From contig CAMPKR010000091.1 of the NCBI GenBank assembly GCA_946887345.1, positions 1-8,423 of the forward strand: DNA of 8,423 nt. The letters run 5' to 3'. Below, piece after piece: positions 1-6,575 of this stretch (position 1 is the stretch's first letter; each line of letters starts with the position of its first letter). Source of the DNA: an uncultured Bacteroidota bacterium (GTDB taxonomy: Bacteria > Bacteroidota > Bacteroidia > Chitinophagales > Chitinophagaceae). The notes under the pieces are model-generated. The model did no database searches, was not told the origin of the DNA, and was given only the letters and a program-made list of their open reading frames with translations. Made by a program: the position numbers and the translations under genes.

Positions 1-60
1 GCTGAAAGACCTCGGATCCGCTATGTTGCTTTAAAAACGTCCGATTTTTACAAAGGTTGA
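1..60 (+). CDS. C-terminal tail of an unrecognised upstream gene (partial)
   Basis: Frame 1 is open from the window edge to a TGA at 58-60, giving 19 residues that end in SDFYKG. The other two + frames meet stops early (TAA at 32-34, TGA at 3-5). Only 39 bases separate this stop from the VOC gene on the same strand, so the upstream gene may be cotranscribed with it. The tail is basic and hydrophilic, and too short to assign to a family. It could also be chance, since 19 codons is a short open stretch. Confidence 0.35.
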   Translation, partial: AERPRIRYVALKTSDFYKG

Positions 61-99
61 AGCGGCCATCCAGCTCAACTTTGCTCCAAAACAAATAAC

Positions 100-462
100 A
101 TGAAAAATTGGATCAATTGGTTTGAGATCGCTGTAACAGAACTGGATAGGGCTGTAGCCTTCTACAGCAGCGTTTTCGGGATAGAAATGCATACAATGGA
201 TATGACAGGTACGCAAATGGCGATGTTTCCCGCGGAAGGCGGCGGAGGGGCCCTCGTGAAAGGTGAGGACTATACACCCAGCATGGACGGCGCGCTGGTA
301 TACCTGAATGGCGGTGATGATCTTAGTGGTGCACTGGGCAAGATAGAAGGTGCAGGCGGAAAGGTGATAGTGCCGAAAACACATATAGGCGAAGGCATGG
401 GGTACTTTGCTATGTTTATTGATACAGAAGGAAATAAAGTAGCTTTGCACTCAATGAATTAA
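100..462 (+). CDS. VOC (glyoxalase/bleomycin-resistance fold) family protein
   Basis: A 120-residue protein, the usual length for a single-domain vicinal-oxygen-chelate protein. It shows the family layout: an N-terminal strand WINWFEIAV (4-12), then LDRAVAFYSSVFG (15-27) for the first beta-alpha-beta unit, GGALVKG (49-55) in the middle, and a second unit with LVYLNGGDDL (66-75), AGGKVI (85-90) and FAMFIDTEGNKVALHSM (103-119). These proteins work as dimers and often bind a divalent metal. Substrates in this subgroup are mostly unknown, so no reaction is assigned. No signal peptide is seen, so it is probably cytoplasmic. The ATG at 100 is preceded by an A-rich stretch rather than a Shine-Dalgarno sequence, as is common in Bacteroidota. 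The next gene starts two bases after its stop, pointing to cotranscription. The fold is near certain and the function open. Confidence 0.9.
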   Translation: MKNWINWFEIAVTELDRAVAFYSSVFGIEMHTMDMTGTQMAMFPAEGGGGALVKGEDYTPSMDGALVYLNGGDDLSGALGKIEGAGGKVIVPKTHIGEGMGYFAMFIDTEGNKVALHSMN

Positions 463-464
463 GT

Positions 465-977
465 ATGAAGAAAGCTATATACAGCCTGCTGGCCGCGGCA
501 TTTTTGAGCTCCTGCGGCAACAGCGAACCACAGGAAATGGACGCAATAGTATCGGAAGACGGGCAAAAAACGAACAAGATGGAACAGGTGAATTGGATAC
601 TCGGCACCTGGCAGAATACGACCGAGCAAGGTACCTTTACCGAGTACTGGGAAAAGACCTCTGAGAGCCTATATACGGGAACGGGAACTTTGCTGTCACC
701 AAAAGGCGACACTCTTTTTACCGAACATATAAAACTAGAGCTAGTGAATGACACCCTGTACTACAAACCCGTGGTGCAAGGACAGAATGAAGGAAAGGAA
801 ACTGTTTTTACAGAAAAGAGCCTGGGCGAGCATGAATTTGCGTTTGAAAATCCGGCTCATGATTTCCCCCAGCGAATCATTTATAAGAAATCCTCAGATA
901 GCACTTTGTTGGCCCGTATAGAAGGCAGGGTAAACGGAAAAGATATGCAGGAGGAATACCAGTTTAAAAAGAAATAA
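465..977 (+). CDS. DUF6265 family lipoprotein
   Basis: A 170-residue protein with a short type II signal peptide: a basic start (MKK), a hydrophobic core, and the lipobox FLSSC with the lipidated cysteine at residue 17. After an acidic, flexible linker (about 18-40) comes a compact beta-rich domain with WILGTWQ (44-50), FTEYWEK (58-64) and the strongly characteristic FENPAHDFPQRIIY (127-140). The LGTW and NP-HDFP-IIY pair is typical of DUF6265 proteins, which I take to be lipocalin-like barrels of unknown ligand. It should sit in the periplasm or on the outer membrane. The ATG is two bases after the VOC stop, so translation is probably coupled. The hairpin at 1011-1043 would end the transcript. 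No enzymatic role can be read from the sequence. Confidence 0.88.
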   Translation: MKKAIYSLLAAAFLSSCGNSEPQEMDAIVSEDGQKTNKMEQVNWILGTWQNTTEQGTFTEYWEKTSESLYTGTGTLLSPKGDTLFTEHIKLELVNDTLYYKPVVQGQNEGKETVFTEKSLGEHEFAFENPAHDFPQRIIYKKSSDSTLLARIEGRVNGKDMQEEYQFKKK

Positions 978-1010
978 TCGCTTCGTCCTAAAAAGGAACG
1001 CTTGTAAAGC

Positions 1011-1043
1011 AAAAGTCCCACGCTCCAGAGACGTAGGACTTTT
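1011..1043. terminator. Hairpin, probable bidirectional Rho-independent terminator
   Basis: AAAAGTCC-C-ACG (1011-1022) pairs with CGT-A-GGACTTTT (1032-1043) around a nine-base loop (1023-1031), giving 11 pairs with one C/A mismatch. The arms begin with A's and end with T's, so a T tract follows the hairpin on either strand. It lies between two convergent genes, the DUF6265 lipoprotein (stop at 977) and porX (stop at 1061 on the - strand). That is the expected place for a shared terminator. Confidence 0.75.
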
Positions 1044-1060
1044 GTTATGTATAGTATTTT

Positions 1061-2620
1061 TTACTTGCTCTCCATCCTTATAACCGGAACGATCATCTCT
1101 TCCAGGGACACGCCGCCATGCTGGAAAGTGTCGCGGTAATAGTTCACGTAATAATTGTAGTTGTTAGGATAGCAGAGGAAGACATTTTCCTTTGCAAATA
1201 TGAAGGTAGAGCTCACATTAGGTCGCGGAAGGCCTGCCTGCGCCGGATCGCGGAAGGCGAGAACGTCCTTTTCTTCGTATTGCAGGTTGCGACCGTGTTT
1301 ATAGCGCAGGTTGGTAGTGGTATGTTTATCTCCGACACACTTGCTGGGCTGCTTTACGCGCACCGTACCATGATCTGTAGTAATGAACAGCTGTATGCCT
1401 TTATCAGCTATCTTTTTCAAAGCACGGTAGAGCGGGGAGTGTTCGAACCAACTAACCGTGAGTGAGCGATAAGACACTTCGTCACTTGCGAGCTCTTTCA
1501 GCACTTCCATTTCCGTACGTGCGTGCGATAGCATATCCACGAAGTTGTAGACGATAACCGTCAGGTCATTTGAAAGGTAGTTATGTATGTTGTCTTCCAG
1601 AGCCTTACCATTCTCGTTGTTAGTGATCTTGAGATACTGGTATTTAAGATTGTCCAACTTCAGATTCTTCAGCTGTTCTTTCATAAAGAAGTCTTCGTGA
1701 AGGTTTTTACCCCCTTCTTCATCGTCATTCTTCCATTCATTGGGATATTTCTGTGCTATATCAATTGGTAACATGCCGGCGAATAGTGCATTACGCGCAT
1801 ATTGTGTGGCGGTGGGAAGAATACTGTAGAACATATCTTCTTCCAGCAGCCGGAATGAGTCGCTGATGATAGGCTGTATCGCCTTCCACTGATCGTAGCG
1901 AAGATTGTCTATCACTACAAGGAAAGCGGGTTTTCCCTGTTCCAGGTGAGGGGCTACTTTTCTTTTTATCAATTCATGCGAGAAGAGTGGAGCATCTTCA
2001 CCTTTATTCTTTATCCAACTAGCGTAGTTCTTATTTACGTACTTGAAAAATTCAGTGTTTGCTTCGGACTTTTGCGATTGCAGCACCTCCATCATTTCAG
2101 CACTGTCACTGCGAGCCATTTCCAGTTCCCAGTAAACCAATTTCTTATACAGTTCTTTCCACTCTTCATAGTTCGGATTAGAGCTTAGCGCCATGAAAAG
2201 ATTACGAAAATCCTGCTGGTAGGAAAGTGTTGTCTTTTCAGAAACGAGGCGTTTGCTATCGATGATCTTCTTCAGGGAGAGCAAAACCTGGTTGGGATTA
2301 ACGGGTTTGATGAGGTAGTCGGATATCTGGGACCCGATGGCTTCTTCCATAATGTTCTCAGCTTCGTTCTTGGTAACCATAACCACGGGAAGGTGGGGCT
2401 GGCTTTCTTTGATGCGGGAGAGGACTTCAAGGCCGGTAAGGCCGGGCATGCTTTCATCGAGCAACACCACATCTACTACCTTGTCTTTGAGGAACTCGAG
2501 GGCGTCGTGGCCGTTGGATACGGGGGTTACCTCGTAGCCCTTGCCTTTCAGGAACATGATCTGCGATTTCAGCGAATCTATCTCGTCATCTACCCATAAT
2601 ATTTCACCCTGGTTGTTCAT
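1061..2620 (-). CDS. porX: PorX-type response regulator: receiver domain plus PglZ phosphatase-fold domain
   Basis: A 519-residue protein, about the length of known PorX. Residues 1-120 are a CheY-like receiver with the acidic pair D11-D12, phosphoacceptor D55 (in VVLLDESMPG), T83 and K105, all intact. A helical linker spans about 125-225. The PglZ domain (about 230-517) has the full alkaline-phosphatase-superfamily metal and nucleophile set by pattern: D238, T270/T272 (LPTATQ), D362 and H366 (NFVDMLSHAR), D416-H417 (TTDHG) and H501 (HGGVSLEE). In Porphyromonas, PorX is phosphorylated by the PorY kinase, regulates type IX secretion genes, and its PglZ domain has been reported to act as a zinc-dependent phosphodiesterase on oligonucleotides. 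Retained residues suggest both activities here. No PorY kinase gene is adjacent. The ATG at 2620 directly precedes the receiver's first strand, so the start is secure. Confidence 0.94.
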   Translation of the reverse strand: MNNQGEILWVDDEIDSLKSQIMFLKGKGYEVTPVSNGHDALEFLKDKVVDVVLLDESMPGLTGLEVLSRIKESQPHLPVVMVTKNEAENIMEEAIGSQISDYLIKPVNPNQVLLSLKKIIDSKRLVSEKTTLSYQQDFRNLFMALSSNPNYEEWKELYKKLVYWELEMARSDSAEMMEVLQSQKSEANTEFFKYVNKNYASWIKNKGEDAPLFSHELIKRKVAPHLEQGKPAFLVVIDNLRYDQWKAIQPIISDSFRLLEEDMFYSILPTATQYARNALFAGMLPIDIAQKYPNEWKNDDEEGGKNLHEDFFMKEQLKNLKLDNLKYQYLKITNNENGKALEDNIHNYLSNDLTVIVYNFVDMLSHARTEMEVLKELASDEVSYRSLTVSWFEHSPLYRALKKIADKGIQLFITTDHGTVRVKQPSKCVGDKHTTTNLRYKHGRNLQYEEKDVLAFRDPAQAGLPRPNVSSTFIFAKENVFLCYPNNYNYYVNYYRDTFQHGGVSLEEMIVPVIRMESK

Positions 2621-2658
2621 ATTTTACCGGTTTCTAAGTTTTGTGAACTGAATACGAT

Positions 2659-2666
2659 CAAAAGTA
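2659..2666 (-). promoter_or_regulatory. Candidate Bacteroidota -7 promoter box for porX
   Basis: On the - strand this reads TACTTTTG, an exact match to the TAnnTTTG element of Bacteroidota housekeeping promoters. It lies 38 bases upstream of the porX ATG, which would give a leader of about 30 bases. No TTG is present at the usual -33 distance, so only half of the promoter is supported. An alternative promoter-like pair just upstream is reported separately as a finding. Confidence 0.35.
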
Positions 2667-2774
2667 CAATTCTATTATACCGAATTATATTCTTTAACGC
2701 AATTTTGGCAAGCTGTGCTATTTGCAATAACGCTATATACCTAGTAGTATTGCAGGGTTAAGTGTATAAACATT

Positions 2775-3239
2775 ATGCCCGATATAATTATACGCGAAGC
2801 GAGAGCTGAGGATTGCGGACGGATGCTGGAACTGGTAAAGGAACTGGCAGTATATGAACGTGCGCCTGATGAAGTAACGGTAGACCCTGAACACTTCAGG
2901 GAGAGTGGTTTTGGGGAAAAGCCCGTATGGTGGGCCTATGTAGCTGAGACCGACGGCTTTGTGGTGGGTTTTGCGCTATACTATGTTCGTTTTTCGACCT
3001 GGAAGGGGCAGCGGATGTACCTGGAAGACATATTGGTAACAGAAGAATGGCGCTGTAAAGGAATAGGCAGAATGCTGATGGACCAACTAATAGAGGTGGC
3101 CCGGGAGAGAAAATTCAGTGGTATTATGTGGCAAGTGCTGGACTGGAACGAGCCTGCAATCAATTTCTACAGAAGATACGACCCCAAATTTGACAGTGAG
3201 TGGCTGAATGTAAGCATGGAGCTTACTCACCCTGCATAA
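2775..3239 (+). CDS. GNAT N-acetyltransferase, spermidine/thialysine acetyltransferase-like
   Basis: A 154-residue single-domain GNAT acyltransferase, predicted to be cytosolic, that would transfer an acetyl group from acetyl-CoA to an amine. The N-terminus IIIREARAEDCGRMLELVKEL matches the first strand and helix of the SSAT/SAT subgroup. STWKGQRMYLEDILV (74-88) is the subgroup's strand-4 signature, and RCKGIG (93-98) is the acetyl-CoA pyrophosphate loop (R/Q-x-x-G-x-G/A). The segment LDWNEPAINFY (122-132) ends in the tyrosine that usually serves as general acid. By resemblance the substrate may be a polyamine, thialysine or another small amine, but this cannot be settled from sequence. The ATG at 2775 fits the family N-terminus. 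The last 17 bases overlap the 3' end of porG on the opposite strand, and no terminator hairpin separates the two. Confidence 0.9.
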   Translation: MPDIIIREARAEDCGRMLELVKELAVYERAPDEVTVDPEHFRESGFGEKPVWWAYVAETDGFVVGFALYYVRFSTWKGQRMYLEDILVTEEWRCKGIGRMLMDQLIEVARERKFSGIMWQVLDWNEPAINFYRRYDPKFDSEWLNVSMELTHPA

Positions 3240-4086
3240 AATCCTTGTTCAGGTAGCCGGGACATTTATACACCTTCAACTGGAAAGAAAGTGTGATCAT
3301 AGCAGTCATGTATTGATCTCGTGTGGAAGGATTACCCCTTTGCTTGCCCGGCCGACCAATGGGATCGTTAGGTGTTACTTCCAGTGAGCGGTCTTGTATG
3401 AAATACTGAGGAACCGGATTGTTGACATTTCCCGCAAAAAGATCCCGGTCAACGTAATAAGTACTTACATCATCTAAATAATCAGTCATTGTCAGCCTGT
3501 CGGCAATCTCAAAGCCGAGGTTCACACCCGGCCTCAGCCAGTATTTAAGACCAAAGCCGATAGGGAAGCAAACGGCGGTTGTGCTGTATTTGTGCTGATC
3601 ATAACCATAGTTCTGGCCTTCCGTACCTATTGGACGCAGATGATATTTCTGACCATTGTAGAAGGTGTAAGGATTGTAGTGGAACACCCCAACACCCAAA
3701 GTAAGGTAAGGAGTAAAACGTCCACCTTCCCGGCCTGTAGCAAAACGGAAGAAATTAAACTCAGCCTGAACGCTTGCCTCAAAAACCTCACTTTCAAAAT
3801 TCAGGTTGCGTTTGCGGTTGTAAGGGTTATTGGAAAGCTTATCGTCGAAACCCACCTTTGCAAACACGACGCTGACCTTACCGGAAATGAAAGGATTAAA
3901 ATGGTAACGGGCAAAAAAGCTCCCGGCGGGACGGACATATTTAAAAGTAGTCTCGTTCAGGTCGCCGAAATACTGCGCACCGCCGAGACCCACACCAAAT
4001 TCGGTGGAGCTATAGAACACCTGGGCCGAAGCCGGCAAAGCAGGCAGCAGCGCCAGAGCAATATATATGGAGAGCCTTTTTATCAT
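3223..4086 (-). CDS. porG: PorG/DUF6089 family outer-membrane beta-barrel protein
   Basis: A 287-residue protein with a signal peptide (MIKRLSIYIALALLPALPAS, cut after A-S-A before Q22). The mature start carries the family hallmark GVGLGGAQYFGDLN (31-44), followed by YHFNPFISGKVS and repeated amphipathic strands rich in aromatic residues, and a short C-terminal segment with KCPGY. PorG anchors periplasmic type IX secretion components (the PorK/N ring) to the outer membrane in Porphyromonas. The family assignment is strong; the T9SS role follows from family knowledge. I chose the ATG at 4086 because the upstream in-frame codon at 4098 is TTG and adds only MILK ahead of the signal peptide. It follows nadK by 35 bases on the same strand, so it is probably the last gene of that operon. 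Its stop lies inside the end of the convergent acetyltransferase gene. Confidence 0.83.
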   Translation of the reverse strand: MIKRLSIYIALALLPALPASAQVFYSSTEFGVGLGGAQYFGDLNETTFKYVRPAGSFFARYHFNPFISGKVSVVFAKVGFDDKLSNNPYNRKRNLNFESEVFEASVQAEFNFFRFATGREGGRFTPYLTLGVGVFHYNPYTFYNGQKYHLRPIGTEGQNYGYDQHKYSTTAVCFPIGFGLKYWLRPGVNLGFEIADRLTMTDYLDDVSTYYVDRDLFAGNVNNPVPQYFIQDRSLEVTPNDPIGRPGKQRGNPSTRDQYMTAMITLSFQLKVYKCPGYLNKDFMQGE

Positions 4087-4121
4087 CTTAAGTATCAACT
4101 ACAAATGTAACTTTTTATTGT

Positions 4122-5003
4122 TTAGTTGCGCCGGTCAATACCCCAATAGAGCTTCTGGCGGATAGTTTGCAGGAAGTTGTGCTCATCGGGGCGGACCAGG
4201 GATATGGTGAAATTTTCTTTTTTTACTGCAATCTGTACCGAACTGGTAATCGTCTCTGTGCGCGAATCCAGAGTACATAAAAACTGTTCCGTTCGCCCCT
4301 CTACCTCAAAGGAGATAACATTGTCATCGGGCACCACTATGGGACGGGTATTAAGATTGTGCGGGGCCACCGGAGTGATCACAAAGCTGGATGTTTGCGG
4401 AAACACTACGGGCCCACCGCAACTGAGAGAATACCCAGTAGACCCGGTAGGTGTAGCCACGATCAAACCATCAGCCCAGTAGGTATTGAGAAACTCACCA
4501 TTGAGGTAAGTATGAATTTTGATCATTGAAGAAGAATCCTTCCTGTGAATGGTGAACTCGTTGAGGGCATAGGGTGCGCCATCAAAAAGAGGCACACTGG
4601 AATCGAGGTGTATAAGTGATCTTTTTTCCAGGGTGTAGGAGCCGCGCACAAGTGAAAGAATAGCGCCTTCTACTTCTTCTTCGGGTATGGCAGCAAGGAA
4701 ACCCAACCGGCCCAAATTGATGCCTATAAGAGGTATGTTGGTACCGCCAACGAATGATACGGTATCGAGCATGGTACCATCGCCGCCAAGACTGAAGAGC
4801 ATATCTGTATTCACCGGCAGATCAATGCGACTGGAAAAAAAGCGCGGACTGGCAACTTCAAAAGGCAGATGTGACTGAATGCGCTCATAAAATTCTTTGT
4901 AAAAAACCATCTGGAGCTTATGGTCCTTCAGCATCTGCAGTATTCGCTGCAATACGGGTATATCTTGTTCTTCGAATGTGCGATTATATAATGCTACTAA
5001 CAT
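4122..5003 (-). CDS. nadK: NAD kinase (ATP-NAD kinase)
   Basis: A 293-residue cytosolic enzyme that phosphorylates NAD to NADP, full length for bacterial NadK. The N-terminal Rossmann-like half holds FSLGGDGTML (70-79), with the GGDG motif and catalytic D75, then GINLGRLGFLA (94-104). The C-terminal beta half holds ALNEFTIHR (146-154), where NE binds the nucleotide, ADGLIVATPTGSTGYSLSCGGP (177-198) and PVAPHNLNTRP (211-221), all diagnostic. The ATG at 5003 gives a standard N-terminus (MLVALYNRTF). It starts 32 bases after the stop of the Omp85-like gene and ends 35 bases before porG, all on one strand, which supports one transcript. nadK next to porG is an arrangement I recall from other Bacteroidota, so the linkage is probably old rather than a local accident. 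Confidence 0.96.
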   Translation of the reverse strand: MLVALYNRTFEEQDIPVLQRILQMLKDHKLQMVFYKEFYERIQSHLPFEVASPRFFSSRIDLPVNTDMLFSLGGDGTMLDTVSFVGGTNIPLIGINLGRLGFLAAIPEEEVEGAILSLVRGSYTLEKRSLIHLDSSVPLFDGAPYALNEFTIHRKDSSSMIKIHTYLNGEFLNTYWADGLIVATPTGSTGYSLSCGGPVVFPQTSSFVITPVAPHNLNTRPIVVPDDNVISFEVEGRTEQFLCTLDSRTETITSSVQIAVKKENFTISLVRPDEHNFLQTIRQKLYWGIDRRN

Positions 5004-5035
5004 GCATATGGATTACGTGTCCTCTCCGCCCCTTA

Positions 5036-6466
5036 CTATTCGCTATTAGAGTGTAAAAATAGTCCTTTTTCACCCAAATGGTTAAAGGTATACTCAAAAC
5101 GCAGCTTTAGCTGGTAAGCTGTGACCAGGTCGATGCCTATGCCGCCCGAGTAGAGAAGGCGGTTATTCAGCTTGCTATTGAGTGGATTGGGGTTACGTAC
5201 AGCACCTATATCAGCAAATAGCTTTGGATAAAGCCTGATGGGAATGACAGACAAGACACGGATGGGGATGCCTTTGATAGTGTAGTTAAGTGCTTCGTAT
5301 TTAAAGTCGAAACGAAAGAGACCGTATTGGGGTCCATCTATTACATAGTATTCATAGCCCCGCATATAGTCGTTCTGGCCGCCCATACCGCCAAGAAAGG
5401 CATAAGGAGGGCGCTCAGGTAACATGAGCCTTCCACGGAAGATGACATCCCAGAAGACTTTGCTGAAGGGATTGTGAAAATATCCGGCTTCAACATTAGC
5501 AAACGCCTGCCAGGCGAGCCCCGATAATCCAATGCGATTAGTGGAATGGCCGATAAGTTTAAAGCCACGAAGCGGATAATTCCAGTTATCGACCTTATTG
5601 ATATCAATACGGAAAAGAAACTCCAGATATTCTGCACGCGTACTTCCACCTGCAAAATAAGAAGGGTTCAGGTTACGGAGGCTGTCGTCAATTTCAAAGA
5701 ACCGATATGAGACTTGAAAAAGATGGCGGGTAGCATAGGCAGGACGGAAGGTGTAACTGAGATTGGTCTCAAAAACGTGCAGAATATCGCGGTCGGGGTT
5801 GCCCGCGAATTCCCATTTGTTAGAGTCGGTACGGATATAGGTCTCGCGGTTGCGTGAATCGTAGACCGAGATGCCGATGCCGTGTTTCTGGCTTTTATCG
5901 ATAAAAGGCCGCTGGTAGTTGATACCGAACTTTTGAGTGTATCCTACCTGGGCAGAGAGGCTGAGCTTTTCGTGATTGCCGCGAAAATTGAAATGGGAGA
6001 GTGCGACGCCTATCAGGGCACGTTTGATCTTGTGGTCCTGCTCGTACCACCAAACATTGAAGTTCCGGTCAGCCAGCTTGAGAGATATCTCAGGGAAGAT
6101 ATACCAGCGTTCTTTAACTGCGATATGCCAGATCACTCCGGAACTACTCGTCTTCTCTAACCGTATACCTACTTCGTTAAACAACTCCAGGTTAATGATC
6201 CGGATCTTGTTCAGGTTCATGATGTACTCCAGGGAATCCCGCGAAACAATGTCGCCATCTTTGATGTTCATCTCCCTAAGGATGATACGCTCGCGGGTTT
6301 GTTTGTTGCCCGTGATAAGGATCTTTATTATCTGTATGTGCTCATTGAGGCCTCCGGGAATGTGTTTCCTCATCGTATCAGCCTGCACATGGGCAGAAGT
6401 CTCAGCCTGGGCATAGAGGTTGGCAGAGCAAAAAAGACAGAAAATGATGGGCAAGAAGTATTTCAT
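5036..6466 (-). CDS. Short Omp85 (BamA/TamA-like) outer-membrane protein with one POTRA domain
   Basis: A 476-residue protein with a signal peptide (MKYFLPIIFCLFCSANLYA, cut before Q20). Residues about 42-120 form one POTRA domain: IQIIKILITGNKQTRERIIL, then the GDIVSRDSLE turn and the FNEVGIRLE strand. The rest is a C-terminal 16-strand-type barrel ending near residue 470. The Omp85 loop-6 signature is present: GGMGGQNDYMRGYEYY with the conserved RGY at 369-371. Omp85 proteins insert or translocate proteins or lipids at the outer membrane. BamA carries five POTRAs in about 800 residues and TamA three, so this is a distinct short class and I give no symbol. Its client is unknown. The closing strand LKLRFEYTFNHL resembles a barrel-assembly signal, but a tail of about 14 residues follows. 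It appears to be the first gene of the operon with nadK and porG. Confidence 0.9.
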   Translation of the reverse strand: MKYFLPIIFCLFCSANLYAQAETSAHVQADTMRKHIPGGLNEHIQIIKILITGNKQTRERIILREMNIKDGDIVSRDSLEYIMNLNKIRIINLELFNEVGIRLEKTSSSGVIWHIAVKERWYIFPEISLKLADRNFNVWWYEQDHKIKRALIGVALSHFNFRGNHEKLSLSAQVGYTQKFGINYQRPFIDKSQKHGIGISVYDSRNRETYIRTDSNKWEFAGNPDRDILHVFETNLSYTFRPAYATRHLFQVSYRFFEIDDSLRNLNPSYFAGGSTRAEYLEFLFRIDINKVDNWNYPLRGFKLIGHSTNRIGLSGLAWQAFANVEAGYFHNPFSKVFWDVIFRGRLMLPERPPYAFLGGMGGQNDYMRGYEYYVIDGPQYGLFRFDFKYEALNYTIKGIPIRVLSVIPIRLYPKLFADIGAVRNPNPLNSKLNNRLLYSGGIGIDLVTAYQLKLRFEYTFNHLGEKGLFLHSNSE

Positions 6467-6575
6467 CGGCCTATTACTTGCAATATAATATACGCCCTGC
6501 TTATACTCTGTATCTGCTTGCCTTTTTCATGGATCTTCACCCAAAAACGCTTCATAATCCTTAACTTTATATACC

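Noticed and set aside
57..83. Promoter-like TTG (57-59) and CAACTTTG (76-83) before the VOC gene
   Set aside because: The box has one mismatch to TAnnTTTG and the 16-base spacing is short; a 39-base gap after a same-strand tail also allows simple cotranscription.
31..450. A 139-codon - strand frame opposite the VOC gene
   Set aside because: Its Cys- and His-rich composition shows no domain and mirrors the coding strand of a well-supported VOC gene.
4087..4098. Longer porG start at 4098
   Set aside because: The codon is TTG and adds four residues ahead of a complete signal peptide; the ATG at 4086 is the better start.
5341..6416. Several open frames of about 90-146 codons lying across the Omp85 gene in other frames or on the other strand
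   Set aside because: They lack recognisable domains and signal peptides and lie wholly inside a gene with clear family motifs, so they are shadows.
6467..6575. Divergent promoter region between the Omp85 gene and the propeller lipoprotein
   Set aside because: It must hold promoters for both genes, but no TAnnTTTG match is found at a sensible distance on either strand; the near match TAACTTTA lies too close to the ATG.
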